From Hydractinia symbiolongicarpus (taxonomy: Eukaryota > Cnidaria > Hydrozoa > Anthoathecata > Hydractiniidae), in the NCBI RefSeq assembly GCF_029227915.1, contig NC_079878.1, forward strand, positions 32,453,501 through 32,517,500: a stretch of 64,000 nt of DNA, read 5' to 3'. Below the pieces are notes generated by a model. The model was not told where the DNA came from, made no database searches, and was given only the letters and a program-made list of their open reading frames with translations. Positions within the stretch are counted from its first letter, which is position 1. Every line of letters starts with the position of its first letter. This document shows positions 25,621-39,168 of the stretch, piece after piece. Position numbers and translations under genes: made by a program.

Positions 25621-28600
25621 CCACTAAAGCCCATTAGACTTGTAGTATTTAAAAATATTTTTATTTTTGATGAGACGCTGAATAAAAGAAGTTTAATCGC
25701 CGGCAAACGAAAACCCGCGACTTCCCGTAAATCCCGGAATCGGCCCGTATAGTCAAAAGTATACAAAGAAAGTACCCAGGGAGTAAACTCATTTCCCGAA
25801 CGATTTTTTAAATTATTTTTTCACCACTAAAACGCATGAAACTTGTAGTTTTCAAAAATGTTTTCATTTTGGATGAGACGCTGAATAAAAGCAGTTTAAT
25901 CGCCGGCAAACGAAAACCTGCGATTTCCCGTAAATCCCGGACTCAGTCCGTATAGTCAAAAGTATACAAAGAAAGTGCCCGGGGTGTAAACTCATTTCCC
26001 GAACGATTTTTTAAATTATTATTTCACCACTAAAGCCCATGAGACTTGTAGTTTTTAAAAATGTTTTCATATTTGATGAGACGCTGAATAAAAGAAGTTT
26101 AATTGCCGGCAAACGAAAACCCGCGACTTCCCGTAAATCCCGGACTCGGCCGGTATAGTCAAAAGTATACAAAGAAAGTACTCAGGGAGTAAACTCATTT
26201 CCGGAACGATTTTTTAAATTAATTTTCACCACTAAAACGCACGAGACTTGTAGTTTTCAGAAATGTTTTCATTTTTGATGAGACGCTTAATGAAAGTGGT
26301 TTAATCGCTGAGAAACGAAAACCTGCGATTTCCCGTAAATCCCGGACTCGGCCCGTATAGTCAAAAGTATACAAAAAAGTACCCAGGTTGTAAACTCATT
26401 TCTCGAACGATTTTTTAAATTATTTTTTCACCACTAAAACGCATGAGACTTGTAGTTTTCAAAAATGTTTTCATTTTTGATGAGAGGCTGAATAAAAGAA
26501 GTTTAATCGCCGGCAAACGAAAACCCGCTATTTCCCGTAAATCCCGGACTCGGCCCGTATAGTCAAAAGTATACAAAGAAAGTACCCAGGGTGTAAACGC
26601 ATTTCCCGAACGATTTTTTAAATTATTTTTTCACCACTAAAACGCATGAGACTTGTAGTTTTCAAAAATGTTTTCATTTTTGATGAGACGCTGAATAAAA
26701 GAAGTTTAATCGCTGGCAAACGAAAACCTGCGATTTCCCGTAAATCCCGGACTCGGCCCATATAGTCAAAAGTATACAAAGAAAGTACCCAGGGAGTAAA
26801 CTCATTTCCCGAACGAATTTTTAAATTATTTTTTCACCACTAAAACGCATGAGACTTGTAGTTTTCAGAAATGTTTTCGTTTTTGATGAGACGCTTAATG
26901 AAAGTGGTTTAATCGCCGGCAAACGAAAACCTGCGATTTCCCGTAAATCCTGGGCTTGGCCCGTATAGTCGAATGTATACAAAGAAAGTACCCTGTGAGT
27001 AAACTCATTTCCAAAACAATTTTTTAAATTATCTTTTCACCACTAAAACGCTTGAGACTTGTAGTTTTCAAAAATGTTTTCATTTTTGGTGAGACGCTGA
27101 ATAAAAGAAGTTTAATCGCCGGCAAACGAAAACCTGCGATCTCCCGTAAATCCCGTACTCGGCCCGTATAGTCAAAAGTATACAAAGAAAGTACCCAGGG
27201 TGTAAACTCATTTCCCGAACGATTTTTTAAATTATTATTTCACCACTAAAGCCCATTAGACTTGTAGTATTTAAAAATATTTTTATTTTTGATGAGACGC
27301 TGAATAAAAGAAGTTTAATCGCCGGCAAACGAAAACCCGCGACTTCCCGTAAATCCCGGACTCGGCCCGTATAGTCAAAAGTATACAAAGAAAGTACCCA
27401 GGGAGTAAACTCATTTCCCGAACGATTTTTTAAATTATTTTTTCACCACTAAAACGCATGAAACTTGTAGTTTTCAAAAATGTTTTCATTTTGGATGAGA
27501 CGCTGAATAAAAGCAGTTTAATCGCCGGCAAACGAAAACCTGCGATTTCCCGTAAATCCCGGACTCAGTCCGTATAGTCAAAAGTATACAAAGAAAGTAC
27601 CCGGGGTGTAAACTCATTTCCCGAACGATTTTTTAAATTATTATTTCACCACTAAAGCCCATGAGACTTGTAGTTTTTAAAAATGTTTTCATATTTGATG
27701 AGACGCTGAATAAAAGAAGTTTAATTGCCGGCAAACGAAAACCCGCGACTTCCCGTAAATCCCGGACTCGGCCGGTATAGTCAAAAGTATACAAAGAAAG
27801 TACTCAGGGAGTAAACTCATTTCCCGAACGATTTTTTAAATTAATTTTCACCACTAAAACGCACGAGACTTGTAGTTTTCAGAAATGTTTTCATTTTTGA
27901 TGAGACGCTTAATGAAAGTGGTTTAATCGCTGAGAAACGAAAACCTGCGATTTCCCGTAAATCCCGGACTCGGCCCGTATAGTCAAAAGTATACAAAAAA
28001 GTACCCAGGTTGTAAACTCATTTCTCGAACGATTTTTTAAATTATTTTTTCACCACTAAAACGCATGAGACTTGTAGTTTTCAAAAATGTTTTCATTTTT
28101 GATGAGACGCTGAATAAAAGAAGTTTAATCGCCGGCAAACGAAAACCCGCGATTTCCCGTAAATCCCGGACTCGGCCCGTATAGTCAAAAGTATACAAAG
28201 AAAGTACCCAGGGTGTAAACGCATTTCCCGAACGATTTTTTAAATTATTTTTTCACCACTAAAACGCATGAGACTTGTAGTTTTCAAAAATGTTTTCATT
28301 TTTGATGAGACGCTGAATAAAAGAAGTTTAATCGCTGGCAAACGAAAACCTGCGATTTCCCGTAAATCCCGGACTCGGCCCATATAGTCAAAAGTATACA
28401 AAGAAAGTACCCAGGGAGTAAACTCATTTCCCAAACGATTATTTAAATTATTATTTCACCACTTAAGCCCTTGAGACTTGTAATTTTTAAAAATGTTTTC
28501 ATTTTTGATGAGACGCTGAATAAAAGAAGTTTAATCGCCGGCAAACGAAAAGCCGCGATTTCCCGTAAATCCCCGACTCGGCCCGTATAGTCAAAAGTAT

Positions 28601-29067
28601 ACAAGGAAAGTACCAAGTGAGTAAACTCATTTCCCGAACGAATTTTTAAATTATTTTTTCACCACTAAAACGCATGAGACTTGTAGTTTTCAGAAATGTT
28701 TTCGTTTTTGATGAGACGCTTAATGAAAGTGGTTTAATCGCCGGCAAACGAAAACCTGCGATTTCCCGTAAATCCTGGGCTTGGCCCGTATAGTCGAATG
28801 TATACAAAGAAAGTACCCTGTGAGTAAACTCATTTCCAAAACAATTTTTTAAATTATCTTTTCACCACTAAAACGCTTGAGACTTGTAGTTTTCAAAAAT
28901 GTTTTCATTTTTGGTGAGACGCTGAATAAAAGAAGTTTAATCGCCGGCAAACGAAAACCTGCGATCTCCCGTAAATCCCGTACTCGGCCCGTATAGTCAA
29001 AAGTAAACAAAGAAAGTACCCAGGGTGTAAACTCATTTCCCGAACGATTTTTTTAATTATTATTTCA
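25621..29067 (+). repeat. Older form of the d-e-f-g-h-a HOR, 8-mer then 9-mer
   Basis: The d-type monomer (CCCATTAGACTTGTAGTATTT) starts at 25621, 27243 and 29068, giving units of 1622 bp (d e f g h a j c) and 1825 bp (the same plus b). Here e still carries its full 203 bp with TGCGATTTCCC, g has TCGCTGAGAAACG, and h has the ancestral CCGGC. These are the same variants as the young a-h block without its 11-bp deletion. Confidence 0.8.
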
Positions 29068-30194
29068 CCACTAAAGCCCATTAGACTTGTAGTATTTAAA
29101 AATATTTTTATTTTTGATGAGACGCTGAATAAAAGAAGTTTAATCGCCGGCAAACGAAAACCCGCGACTTCCCGTAAATCCCGGACTCGGCCCGTATAGT
29201 CAAAAGTATACAAAGAAAGTACCCAGGGAGTAAACTCATTTCCCGAACGATTTTTTAAATTATTTTTTCACCACTAAAACGCATAAAACTTGTAGTTTTT
29301 AAAAATGTTTTCATTTTGGATGAGACGCTGAATAAAAGCAGTTTAATCGCCGGCAAACGAAAACCTGCGATTTCCCGTAAATCCCGGTCTCGGTCCGTAT
29401 AGTCAAAAGTATACAAAGAAAGTACCCGGGGTGTAAACTCATTTCCCGAACGATTTTTTAAATTATTATTTCACCACTAAAGCCCATGAGACTTGTAGTT
29501 TTTAAAAATGTTTTCATATTTGATGAGACGCTGAATAAAAGAAGTTTAATTGCCGGCAAACGAAAACCCGCGACTTCCCGTAAATCCCGGACTCGGCCAG
29601 TATAGTCAAAAGTATACAAAGAAAGTACTCAGGGAGTAAACTCATTTCCCGAACGATTTTTTAAATTAATTTTCACCACTAAAACGCACGAGACTTGTAG
29701 TTTTCAGAAATGTTTTCATTTTTGATGAGACGCTTAATGAAAGTGGTTTAATCGCCGAGAAACGAAAACCTGCGATTTCCCGTAAATCCCGGACTCGGCC
29801 CGTATAGTCAAAAGTATACAAAAAAGTACCCAGGTTGTAAACTCATTTCTCGAACGATTTTTTAAATTATTTTTTCACCACTAAAACGCATGAGACTTGT
29901 AGTTTTCAAAAATGTTTTCATTTTTGATGAGACGCTGAATAAAAGAAGTTTAATCGACGGCAAACGAAAACCTGCGATTTCCCGTAAATCCCGGACTCGG
30001 CCCGTATAGTCAAAATTATACAAAGAAAGTACCCAGGGAGAAAACTCATTTCCCAAACGATTTTTTAAATTTATATTTTACCACTAAAGCCCATGAGACT
30101 TGTAGTTTTTAAAAATGTTTTCATTTTGATGAGACGCTGAATAAAAGAAGTTTAATCGCCGGCAAACGAAAACCCGCGATTTCCCGTAAATCCC

Positions 30195-30300
30195 TTGTCG
30201 ATTTAAATTAGTTATTTGTCGATTTAAATTAGTTATTTAAATACTATTGTATGTATCGACGTTAAATAAAGAGAAAATCAAAAAAAAAAATCAAAAAAAA
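30195..30300 (+). mobile_element. Retroposed-looking insertion, copy 1
   Basis: About 106 bp unrelated to the satellite interrupts a type II (i) monomer between TCCC and GGACTCGG. It begins TTGTCGATTTAAATTAG, holds a tandem pair of one 21-bp unit (30197-30217 and 30218-30238), then GTATGTATCGACG, an AATAAA signal (30265-30270), and ends in A11-TC-A8. AAATCCC flanks both sides (30188-30194 and 30298-30304), consistent with a 7-bp target-site duplication, the last As being shared with the tail. This structure fits a severely 5'-truncated non-LTR retrotransposon, a SINE tail or a retroposed 3' UTR. The parent family is not recognisable. No coding capacity remains. Confidence 0.8.
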
Positions 30301-30380
30301 TCCCGGACTCGGCCCGTATAGTCAAAAGTATACAAAGAAAGTACCCACCCAGGGTGTAAACGCATTTCCCGAACGATTTT

Positions 30381-31913
30381 TTAAATTATTATTTCACCAC
30401 TAAAACGCATGAGACTTGTAGTTTTCAAAAATGTTTTCATTTTTGATGAGACGCTGAATAAAAGAAGTTTAATCGCTGGGAAACGAAAACCTGCGATTTC
30501 CCGTAAATCCCGGACTCGGCCCATATAGTCAAAAGTATACAAAGAAAGTACCCAGGGAGTAAACTCATTTCCCAAACGATTATTTAAATTATTATTTCAC
30601 CACTAAAGCCCATGAGACTTGTAATTTTTAAAAATGTTTTCATTTTTGATGAGACGCTGAATAAAAGAAGTTTAATCGCCGGCAAACGAAAACCCGCGAT
30701 TTCCCGTAAATCCCGTACTCGGCCCGTATAGTCAAAAGTATACAAAGAAAGTACCCAGGGTGTAAATTCATTTCCCGAACGATTTTTTAAATTATTATTT
30801 CACCACTAAAGCCCATGAGACTTGTAGTATTTAAAAATATTTTTATTTTTGATGAGACGCTGAATAAAAGAAATTTAATCGCCGGCAAACGAAAACCCGC
30901 GATTTCCCGTAAATTCCGGACTCGGCCCGTATAGTCAAAAGTATACAAAGAAAGTACCCAGGGAGTAAACTCATTTCCCGAACGATTTTTTAAATTATTT
31001 TTTCACCACTAAAACGCATGAGACTTGTAGTTTTCAGAAATCTTTTAATTTTTGATGAGACGCTTAATGAAAGTGGTTTAATCGCCGAGAAACGAAAACC
31101 TGCGATTTCCCGTAAATCCCGGACTCGGCCCGTATAGTCAAAAGTATACAAAGAAAGTACTCAGGGAGTAAACTCATTTCCCGAACGATTTTTTAAATTA
31201 ATTTTCACCACTAAAACGCACGAGACTTGTAGTTTTCAGAAATGTTTTCATTTTTGATGAGACGCTTAATGAAAGTGGTTTAATCGCCGAGAAACGAAAA
31301 CCTGCGATTTCCCGTAAATCCCGGACTCGGCCCGTATAGTCAAAAGTATACAAAAAAGTACCCAGGTTGTAAACTCATTTCTCGAACGATTTTTTAAATT
31401 ATTTTTTCACCACTAAAACGCATGAGACTTGTAGTTTTCAAAAATGTTTTCATTTTTGATGAGACGCTGAATAAAAGAAGTTTAATCGACGGCAAACGAA
31501 AACCTGCGATTTCCCGTAAATCCCGGACTCGGCCCGTATAGTCAAAAGTATACAAAGAAAGTACCCAGGGAGAAAACTCATTTCCCAAACGATTTTTTAA
31601 ATTTATATTTTACCACTAAAGCCCATGAGACTTGTAGTTTTTAAAAATGTTTTCATTTTGATGAGACGCTGAATAAAAGAAGTTTAATCGCCGGCAAACG
31701 AAAACCCGCGATTTCCCGTAAATCCCTTGTCGATTTAAATTAGTTATTTGTCGATTTAAATTAGTTATTTAAATACTATTGTATGTATCGACGTTAAATA
31801 AAGAGAAAATCAAAAAAAAAAAATCAAAAAAAATCCCGGACTTGGCCCGTATAGTCAAAAGTATACAAAGAAAGTACCCACCCAGGGTGTAAACGCATTT
31901 CCCGAACGATTTT
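30381..31913 (+). repeat. HOR unit of 1533 bp carrying the insertion
   Basis: Seven monomers (a', b2, d2, k, g, h', i) plus the 110 bp added by the insertion and the 4-bp CCCA duplication make this unit. The monomer order around copy 1 (g, h', i with insert, a', b2, d2, k) is repeated around copy 2. A third, shorter series (a', b2, d2, k, h', i) follows at 31914-33130 without insertion and without g, so insert-free i monomers coexist with insert-bearing ones. Confidence 0.78.
31727..31833 (+). mobile_element. Retroposed-looking insertion, copy 2
   Basis: Same sequence, same insertion point and same AAATCCC flanks as copy 1, 1532 bp downstream. The 21-bp units lie at 31729-31749 and 31750-31770. 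The only difference inside the insert is one extra A in the first A-run (12 instead of 11). It shares two neighbouring marks with copy 1 that copy 3 lacks: a CCCA duplication at 31877-31884 and a four-T CATTTTG at 31654-31660. It was copied with its HOR, not inserted independently. Confidence 0.8.
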
Positions 31914-33734
31914 TTAAATTATTTTTTCACCACTAATACGCATGAGACTTGTAGTTTTCAAAAATGTTTTCATTTTTGATGAGACGCTGAATAAAAGAAG
32001 TTTAATCGCTGGGAAACGAAAACCTGCGATTTCCCGTAAATCCCGGACTCGGCCCATATAGTCAAAAGTATACAAAGAAAGTACCCAGGGAGTAAACTCA
32101 TTTCCCAAACGATTATTTAAATTATTATTTCACCACTAAAGCCCATGAGACTTGTAATTTTTAAAAATGTTTTCATTTTTGATGAGACGCTGAATAAAAG
32201 AAGTTTAATCGCCGGCAAACGAAAACCCGCGATTTCCCGTAAATCCCGTACTCGGCCCGTATAGTCAAAAGTATACAAAGAAAGTACCCAGGGTGTAAAT
32301 TCATTTCCCGAACGATTTTTTAAATTATTATTTCACCACTAAAGCCCATGAGACTTGTAGTATTTAAAAATATTTTTATTTTTGATGAGACGCTGAATAA
32401 AAGAAATTTAATCGCCGGCAAACGAAAACCCGCGATTTCCCGTAAATTCCGGACTCGGCCCGTATAGTCAAAAGTATACAAAGAAAGTACCCAGGGAGTA
32501 AACTCATTTCCCGAACGATTTTTTAAATTATTTTTTCACCACTAAAACGCATGAGACTTGTAGTTTTCAGAAATCTTTTCATTTTTGATGAGACGCTGAA
32601 TGAAAGTGGTTTAATCGCCGAGAAACGAAAACCTGCGATTTCCCGTAAATCCCGGACTCGGCCCGTATAGTCAAAAGTACACAAAAAAGTACCCAGGTTG
32701 TAAACTCATTTCTCGAACGATTTTTTAAATTATTTTTTCACCACTAAAACGCATGAGACTTGTAGTTTTCAAAAATGTTTTCATTTTTGATGAGACGCTG
32801 AATAAAAGAAGTTTAATCGACGGCAAACGAAAACCTGCGATTTCCCGTAAATCCCGGACTCGGCCCGTATAGTCAAAAGTATACAAAGAAAGTACCCAGG
32901 GAGAAAACTCATTTCCCAAACGATTTTTTAAATTTATATTTTACCACTAAAGCCCATGAGACTTGTAGTTTTTAAAAATGTTTTCATTTTTGATGAGACG
33001 CTGAATAAAAGAAGTTTAATCGCCGGCAAACGAAAACCCGCGATTTCCCGTAAATCCCGGACTCGGCCCGTATAGTCAAAAGTATACAAAGAAAGTACCC
33101 AGGGTGTAAACGCATTTCCCGAACGATTTTTTAAATTATTTTTTCACCACTAAAACGCATGAGACTTGTAGTTTCAAAAATGTTTTCATTTTTGATGAGA
33201 CGCTGAATAAAAGAAGTTTAATCGCTGGCAAACGAAAACCTGCGATTTCCCGTAAATCCCGGACTCGGCCCATATAGTCAAAAGTATACAAAGAAAGTAC
33301 CCAGGGAGTAAACTCATTTCCCAAACGATTATTTAAATTATTATTTCACCACTAAAGCCCATGAGACTTGTAATTTTTAAAAATGTTTTCATTTTTGATG
33401 AGACGCTGAATAAAAGAAGTTTAATCGCCGGCAAACGAAAAGCCGCGATTTCCCGTAAATCCCCGACTCGGCCCGTATAGTCAAAAGTATACAAGGAAAG
33501 TACCAAGTGAGTAAACTCATTTCCCGAACGAATTTTTAAATTATTTTTTCACCACTAAAACGCATGAGACTTGTAGTTTTCAGAAATATTTTCGTTTTTG
33601 ATGAGACGCTTAATGAAAGTGGTTTAATCGCCGGCAAACGAAAACCTGCGATTTCCCGTAAATCCTGGGCTTGGCCCGTATAGTCGAATGTATACAAAGA
33701 AAGTACCCTGTGAGTAAACTCATTTCCAAAACAA

Positions 33735-35740
33735 TTTTTTAAATTATCTTTTCACCACTAAAACGCTTGAGACTTGTAGTTTTCAAAAATGTTTTCATTT
33801 TTGGTGAGACGCTGAATAAAAGAAGTTTAATCGCCGGCAAACGAAAACATGCGATCTCCCGTAAATCCCGTACTCGGCCCGTATAGTCAAAAGTATACAA
33901 AGAAAGTACCCAGGGTGTAAACTCATTTCCCGAACGATTTTTTAAATTATTATTTCACCACTAAAGCCCATTAGACTTGTAGTATTTAAAAATATTTTTA
34001 TTTTTGATGAGACGCTGAATAAAAGAAGCTTAATCGCCGGCAAACGAAAACCCGCGACTTCCCGTAAATCCCGGACTCGGCCCGTATAGTCAAAAGTATA
34101 CAAAGAAAGTACCCAGGGAGTAAACTCATTTCCCGAACGATTTTTTAAATTATTTTTTCACCACTAAAACGCATGAAACTTGTAGTTTTCAAAAATGTTT
34201 TCATTTTGGATGAGACGCTGAATAAAAGCAGTTTAATCGCCGGCAAACGAAAACCGTAAATCCCGGACTCGGTCCGTATAGTCAAAAGTATACAAAGAAA
34301 GTACCCGGGGTGTAAACTTATTTCCCGAACGATTTTTTAAATTATTATTTCACCACTAAAGCCCATGAGACTTGTAGTTTTTAAAAATGTTTTCATATTT
34401 GATGAGACGCTGAATAAAAGAAGTTTAATTGCCGGCAAACGAAAACCCGCGACTTCCCGTAAATCCCGGACTCGGCCGGTATAGTCAAAAGTATTCAAAG
34501 AAAGTACTCAGGGAGTAAACTCATTTCCCGAACGATTTTTTAAATTAATTTTCACCACTAAAACGCACGAGACTTGTAGTTTTCAGAAATGTTTTCATTT
34601 TTGATGAGACGCTGAATAAAAGAAGTTTAATCGCCGGCAAACGAAAACCCGCGACTTCCCGTAAATCCCGGACTCGGCCCGTATAGTCGAATGTATACAA
34701 AGAAAGTACCCTGTGAGTAAACTCATTTCCAAAACAATTTTTTAAATTATCTTTTCACCACTAAAACGCTTGAGACTTGTAGTTTTCAAAAATGTTTTCA
34801 TTTTTGGTGAGACGCTGAATAAAAGAAGTTTAATCGCCGGCAAACGAAAAACTGCGATCTCCCGTAAATCCCGTACTCGGCCCGTATAGTCAAAAGTATA
34901 CAAAGAAAGTACCCAGGGTGTAAACTCATTTCCCGAACGATTTTTTAAATTATTATTTCACCACTAAAGCCCATTAGACTTGTAGTATTTAAAAATATTT
35001 TTATTTTTGATGAGACGCTGAATAAAAGAAGTTTAATCGCCGGCAAACGAAAACCCGCGACTTCCCGTAAATCCCGGACTCGGCCCGTATAGTCAAAAGT
35101 ATACAAAGAAAGTACCCAGGGAGTAAACTCATTTCCCGAACGATTTTTTAAATTATTTTTTCACCACTAAAACGCATGAAACTTGTAGTTTTCAAAAATG
35201 TTTTCATTTTGGATGAGACGCTGAATAAAAGCAGTTTAATCGCCGGCAAACAAAAACCGTAAATCCCGGACTCGGTCCGTATAGTCAAAAGTATACAAAG
35301 AAAGTACCCGGGGTGTAAACTTATTTCCCGAACGATTTTTTAAATTATTATTTCACCACTAAAGCCCATGAGACTTGTAGTTTTTAAAAATGTTTTCATA
35401 TTTGATGAGACGCTGAATAAAAGAAGTTTAATTGCCGGCAAACGAAAACCCGCGACTTCCCGTAAATCCCGGACTCGGCCGGTATAGTCAAAAGTATTCA
35501 AAGAAAGTACTCAGGGAGTAAACTCATTTCCCGAACGATTTTTTAAATTAATTTTCACCACTAAAACGCACGAGACTTGTAGTTTTCAGAAATGTTTTCA
35601 TTTTTGATGAGACGCTGAATAAAAGAAGTTTAATCGCCGGCAAACGAAAACCCGCGACTTCCCGTAAATCCCGGACTCGGCCCGTATAGTCGAATGTATA
35701 CAAAGAAAGTACCCTGTGAGTAAACTCATTTCCAAAACAA
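33735..35740 (+). repeat. HOR block, 5-mer of 1003 bp (c d e f g'), two copies
   Basis: Copies at 33735-34737 and 34738-35740 contain c (CGCTTGAG, TTTGGTGAG, GCGATCTCCCG), d (ATTAGACTTG), e (192 bp with an 11-bp deletion), f (TTTTCATATTTG, AATTGCCGGC, GGCCGGTATAG) and g' (GCACGAGAC with GTCGAATG). A third copy from 35741 is cut short by a d/f chimera. Another copy of the same 5-mer lies at 36957-37959. Confidence 0.85.
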
Positions 35741-35947
35741 TTTTTTAAATTATCTTTTCACCACTAAAACGCTTGAGACTTGTAGTTTTCAAAAATGTTT
35801 TCATTTTTGGTGAGACGCTGAATAAAAGAAGTTTAATCGCCGGCAAACGAAAAACTGCGATCTCCCGTAAATCCCGTACTCGGCCCGTATAGTCAAAAGT
35901 ATACAAAGAAAGTACCCAGGGTGTAAACTCATTTCCCGAACGATTTT

Positions 35948-36150
35948 TTAAATTATTATTTCACCACTAAAGCCCATTAGACTTGTAGTATTTAAAAATA
36001 TTTTTATTTTTGATGAGACGCTGAATAAAAGAAGTTTAATTGCCGGCAAACGAAAACCCGCGACTTCCCGTAAATCCCGGACTCGGCCGGTATAGTCAAA
36101 AGTATACAAAGAAAGTACTCAGGGAGTAAACTCATTTCCCGAACGATTTT
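35948..36150 (+). repeat. Chimeric monomer d/f
   Basis: The 5' part is d-type (ATTAGACTTGTAGTATTT, AAAAATATTTTTATTTTTG) and the 3' part is f-type (AATTGCCGGC, GGCCGGTATAG, GTACTCAGGG). The exchange lies within the stretch the parents share, about 36014-36040. The result skips e and shortens the local 5-mer before g and h. Confidence 0.8.
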
Positions 36151-36554
36151 TTAAATTAATTTTCACCACTAAAACGCACGAGACTTGTAGTTTTCAGAAA
36201 TGTTTTCATTTTTGATGAGACGCTTAATGAAAGTGGTTTAATCGCCGAGAAACGAAAACCTGCGATTTCCCGTAAATCCCGGACACGGCCCGTATAGTCA
36301 AAAGTATACAAAAAAGTACCCAGGTTGTAAACTCATTTCTCGAACGATTTTTTAAATTATTTTTTCACCACTAAAACGCATGAGACTTGTAGTTTTCAAA
36401 AATGTTTTCATTTTTGATGAGACGCTGAATAAAAGAAGTTTAATCGCTGGCAAACGAAAACCCGCGATTTCCCGTAAATCCCGGACTCGGCCCGTATAGT
36501 CAAAAGTATACAAAGAAAGTACCCAGGGTGTAAACGCATTTCCCGAACGATTTT

Positions 36555-39168
36555 TTAAATTATTTTTTCACCACTAAAACGCATGAGACTTGTAGTTTTC
36601 AAAAATGTTTTCATTTTTGATGAGACGCTGAATAAAAGAAGTTTAATCGCTGGCAAACGAAAACCTGCGATTTCCCGTAATTCCCGGACTCGACCCATAT
36701 AGTCAAAAGTATACAAAGAAAGTACCCAGGGAGTAAACTCATTTCCCAAACGATTATTTAAATTATTATTTCACCACTAAAGCCCATGAGACTTGTAATT
36801 TTTAAAAATGTTTTCATTTTTGATGAGACGCTGAATAAAAGAAGTTTAATTGCCGGCAAACGAAAACCCGCGACTTCCCGTAAATCCCGGACTCGGCCCG
36901 TATAGTCGAATGTATACAAAGAAAGTACCCTGTGAGTAAACTCATTTCCAAAACAATTTTTTAAATTATCTTTTCACCACTAAAACGCTTGAGACTTGTA
37001 GTTTTCAAAAATGTTTTCATTTTTGGTGAGACGCTGAATAAAAGAAGTTTAATCGCCGGCAAACGAAAAACTGCGATCTCCCGTAAATCCCGTACTCGGC
37101 CCGTATAGTCAAAAGTATACAAAGAAAGTACCCAGGGTGTAAACTCATTTCCCGAACGATTTTTTAAATTATTATTTCACCACTAAAGCCCATTAGACTT
37201 GTAGTATTTAAAAATATTTTTATTTTTGATGAGACGCTGAATAAAAGAAGTTTAATCGCCGGCAAACGAAAACCCGCGACTTCCCGTAAATCCCGGACTC
37301 GGCCCGTATAGTCAAAAGTATACAAAGAAAGTACCCAGGGAGTAAACTCATTTCCCGAACGATTTTTTAAATTATTTTTTCACCACTAAAACGCATGAAA
37401 CTTGTAGTTTTCAAAAATGTTTTCATTTTGGATGAGACGCTGAATAAAAGCAGTTTAATCGCCGGCAAACGAAAACCGTAAATCCCGGACTCGGTCCGTA
37501 TAGTCAAAAGTATACAAAGAAAGTACCCGGGGTGTAAACTTATTTCCCGAACGATTTTTTAAATTATTATTTCACCACTAAAGCCCATGAGACTTGTAGT
37601 TTTTAAAAATGTTTTCATATTTGATGAGACGCTGAATAAAAGAAGTTTAATTGCCGGCAAACGAAAACCCGCGACTTCCCGTAAATCCCGGACTCGGCCG
37701 GTATAGTCAAAAGTATTCAAAGAAAGTACTCAGGGAGTAAACTCATTTTCCGAACGATTTTTTAAATTAATTTTCACCACTAAAACGCACGAGACTTGTA
37801 GTTTTCAGAAATGTTTTCATTTTTGATGAGACGCTGAATAAAAGAAGTTTAATCGCCGGCAAACGAAAACCCGCGACTTCCCGTAAATCCCGGACTCGGC
37901 CCGTATAGTCGAATGTATACAAAGAAAGTACCCTGTGAGTAAACTCATTTCCAAAACAATTTTTTAAATTATCTTTTCACCACTAAAACGCTTGAGACTT
38001 GTAGTTTTCAAAAATGTTTTCATTTTTGGTGAGACGCTGAATAAAAGAAGTTTAATCGCCGGCAAACGAAAAACTGCGATCTCCCGTAAATCCCGTACTC
38101 GGCCCGTATAGTCAAAAGTATACAAAGAAAGTACCCAGGGTGTAAACTCATTTCCCGAACGATTTTTTAAATTATTATTTCACCACTAAAGCCCATTAGA
38201 CTTGTAGTATTTAAAAATATTTTTATTTTTGATGAGACGCTGAATAAAAGAAGTTTAATCGCTGGCAAACGAAAACCCGCGACTTCCCGTAAATCCCGGA
38301 CTCGGCCCGTATAGTCAAAAGTATACAAAGAAAGTACCCAGGGAGTAAACTCATTTCCCGAACGATTTTTTAAATTATTTTTTCACCACTAAAACGCATG
38401 AAACTTGTAGTTTTCAAAAATGTTTTCATTTTGGATGAGACGCTGAATAAAAGCAGTTTAATCGCCGGCAAACGAAAACCGTAAATCCCGGACTCGGTCC
38501 GTATAGTCAAAAGTATACAAAGAAAGTACCCGGGGTGTAAACTTATTTCCCGAACGATTTTTTAAATTATTATTTCACCACTAAAGCCCATGAGACTTGT
38601 AGTTTTTAAAAATGTTTTCATATTTGATGAGACGCTGAATAAAAGAAGTTTAATTGCCGGCAAACGAAAACCCGCGACTTCCCGTAAATCCCGGACTCGG
38701 CCGGTATAGTCAAAAGTATACAAAGAAAGTACTCAGGGAGTAAACTCATTTCCCGAACGATTTTTTAAATTAATTTTCACCACTAAAACGCACGAGACTT
38801 GTAGTTTTCAGAAATGTTTTCATTTTTGATGAGACGCTTAATGAAAGTGGTTTAATCGCCGAGAAACGAAAACCTGCGATTTCCCGTAAATCCCGGACAC
38901 GGCCCGTATAGTCAAAAGTATACAAAAAAGTACCCAGGTTGTAAACTCATTTCTCGAACGATTTTTTAAATTATTTTTTCACCACTAAAACGCATGAGAC
39001 TTGTAGTTTTCAAAAATGTTTTCATTTTTGATGAGACGCTGAATAAAAGAAGTTTAATCGCTGGCAAACGAAAACCCGCGATTTCCCGTAAATCCCGGAC
39101 TCGGCCCGTATAGTCAAAAGTATACAAAGAAAGTACCCAGGGTGTAAACGCATTTCCCGAACGATTTT
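36555..39168 (+). repeat. HOR unit, 13-mer of 2614 bp
   Basis: Order: a, b/g' chimera, c, d, e, f, g', c, d, e, f, g, h. It is the 5-mer (c d e f g') joined to an a-h 8-mer. The length equals 13 x 203 minus 25 bp, accounted for by two 11-bp deletions in e and three single-base losses. It links the 5-mer block upstream with the 1611-bp 8-mer block downstream. Confidence 0.8.
36758..36960 (+). repeat. Chimeric monomer b/g'
   Basis: It begins as b (CCCATGAGACTTGTAATTTTTAAAAATG) in two linked pieces and ends like g' (CCCGCGACTTCCCG, GGCCCGTATAGTCGAATG, CCCTGTGAG). AATTGCCGGC at about 36848 is f-like or a private change. The exchange point falls between about 36800 and 36865. Confidence 0.7.

Noticed and set aside
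30195-30300. Reading the insertion as a promoter or origin because of its AT-rich palindromic ATTTAAAT.
   Set aside because: The AATAAA, A-rich tail and flanking AAATCCC are better explained by retroposition. It is present in only 3 of about 315 monomers, so it cannot be a required array element.
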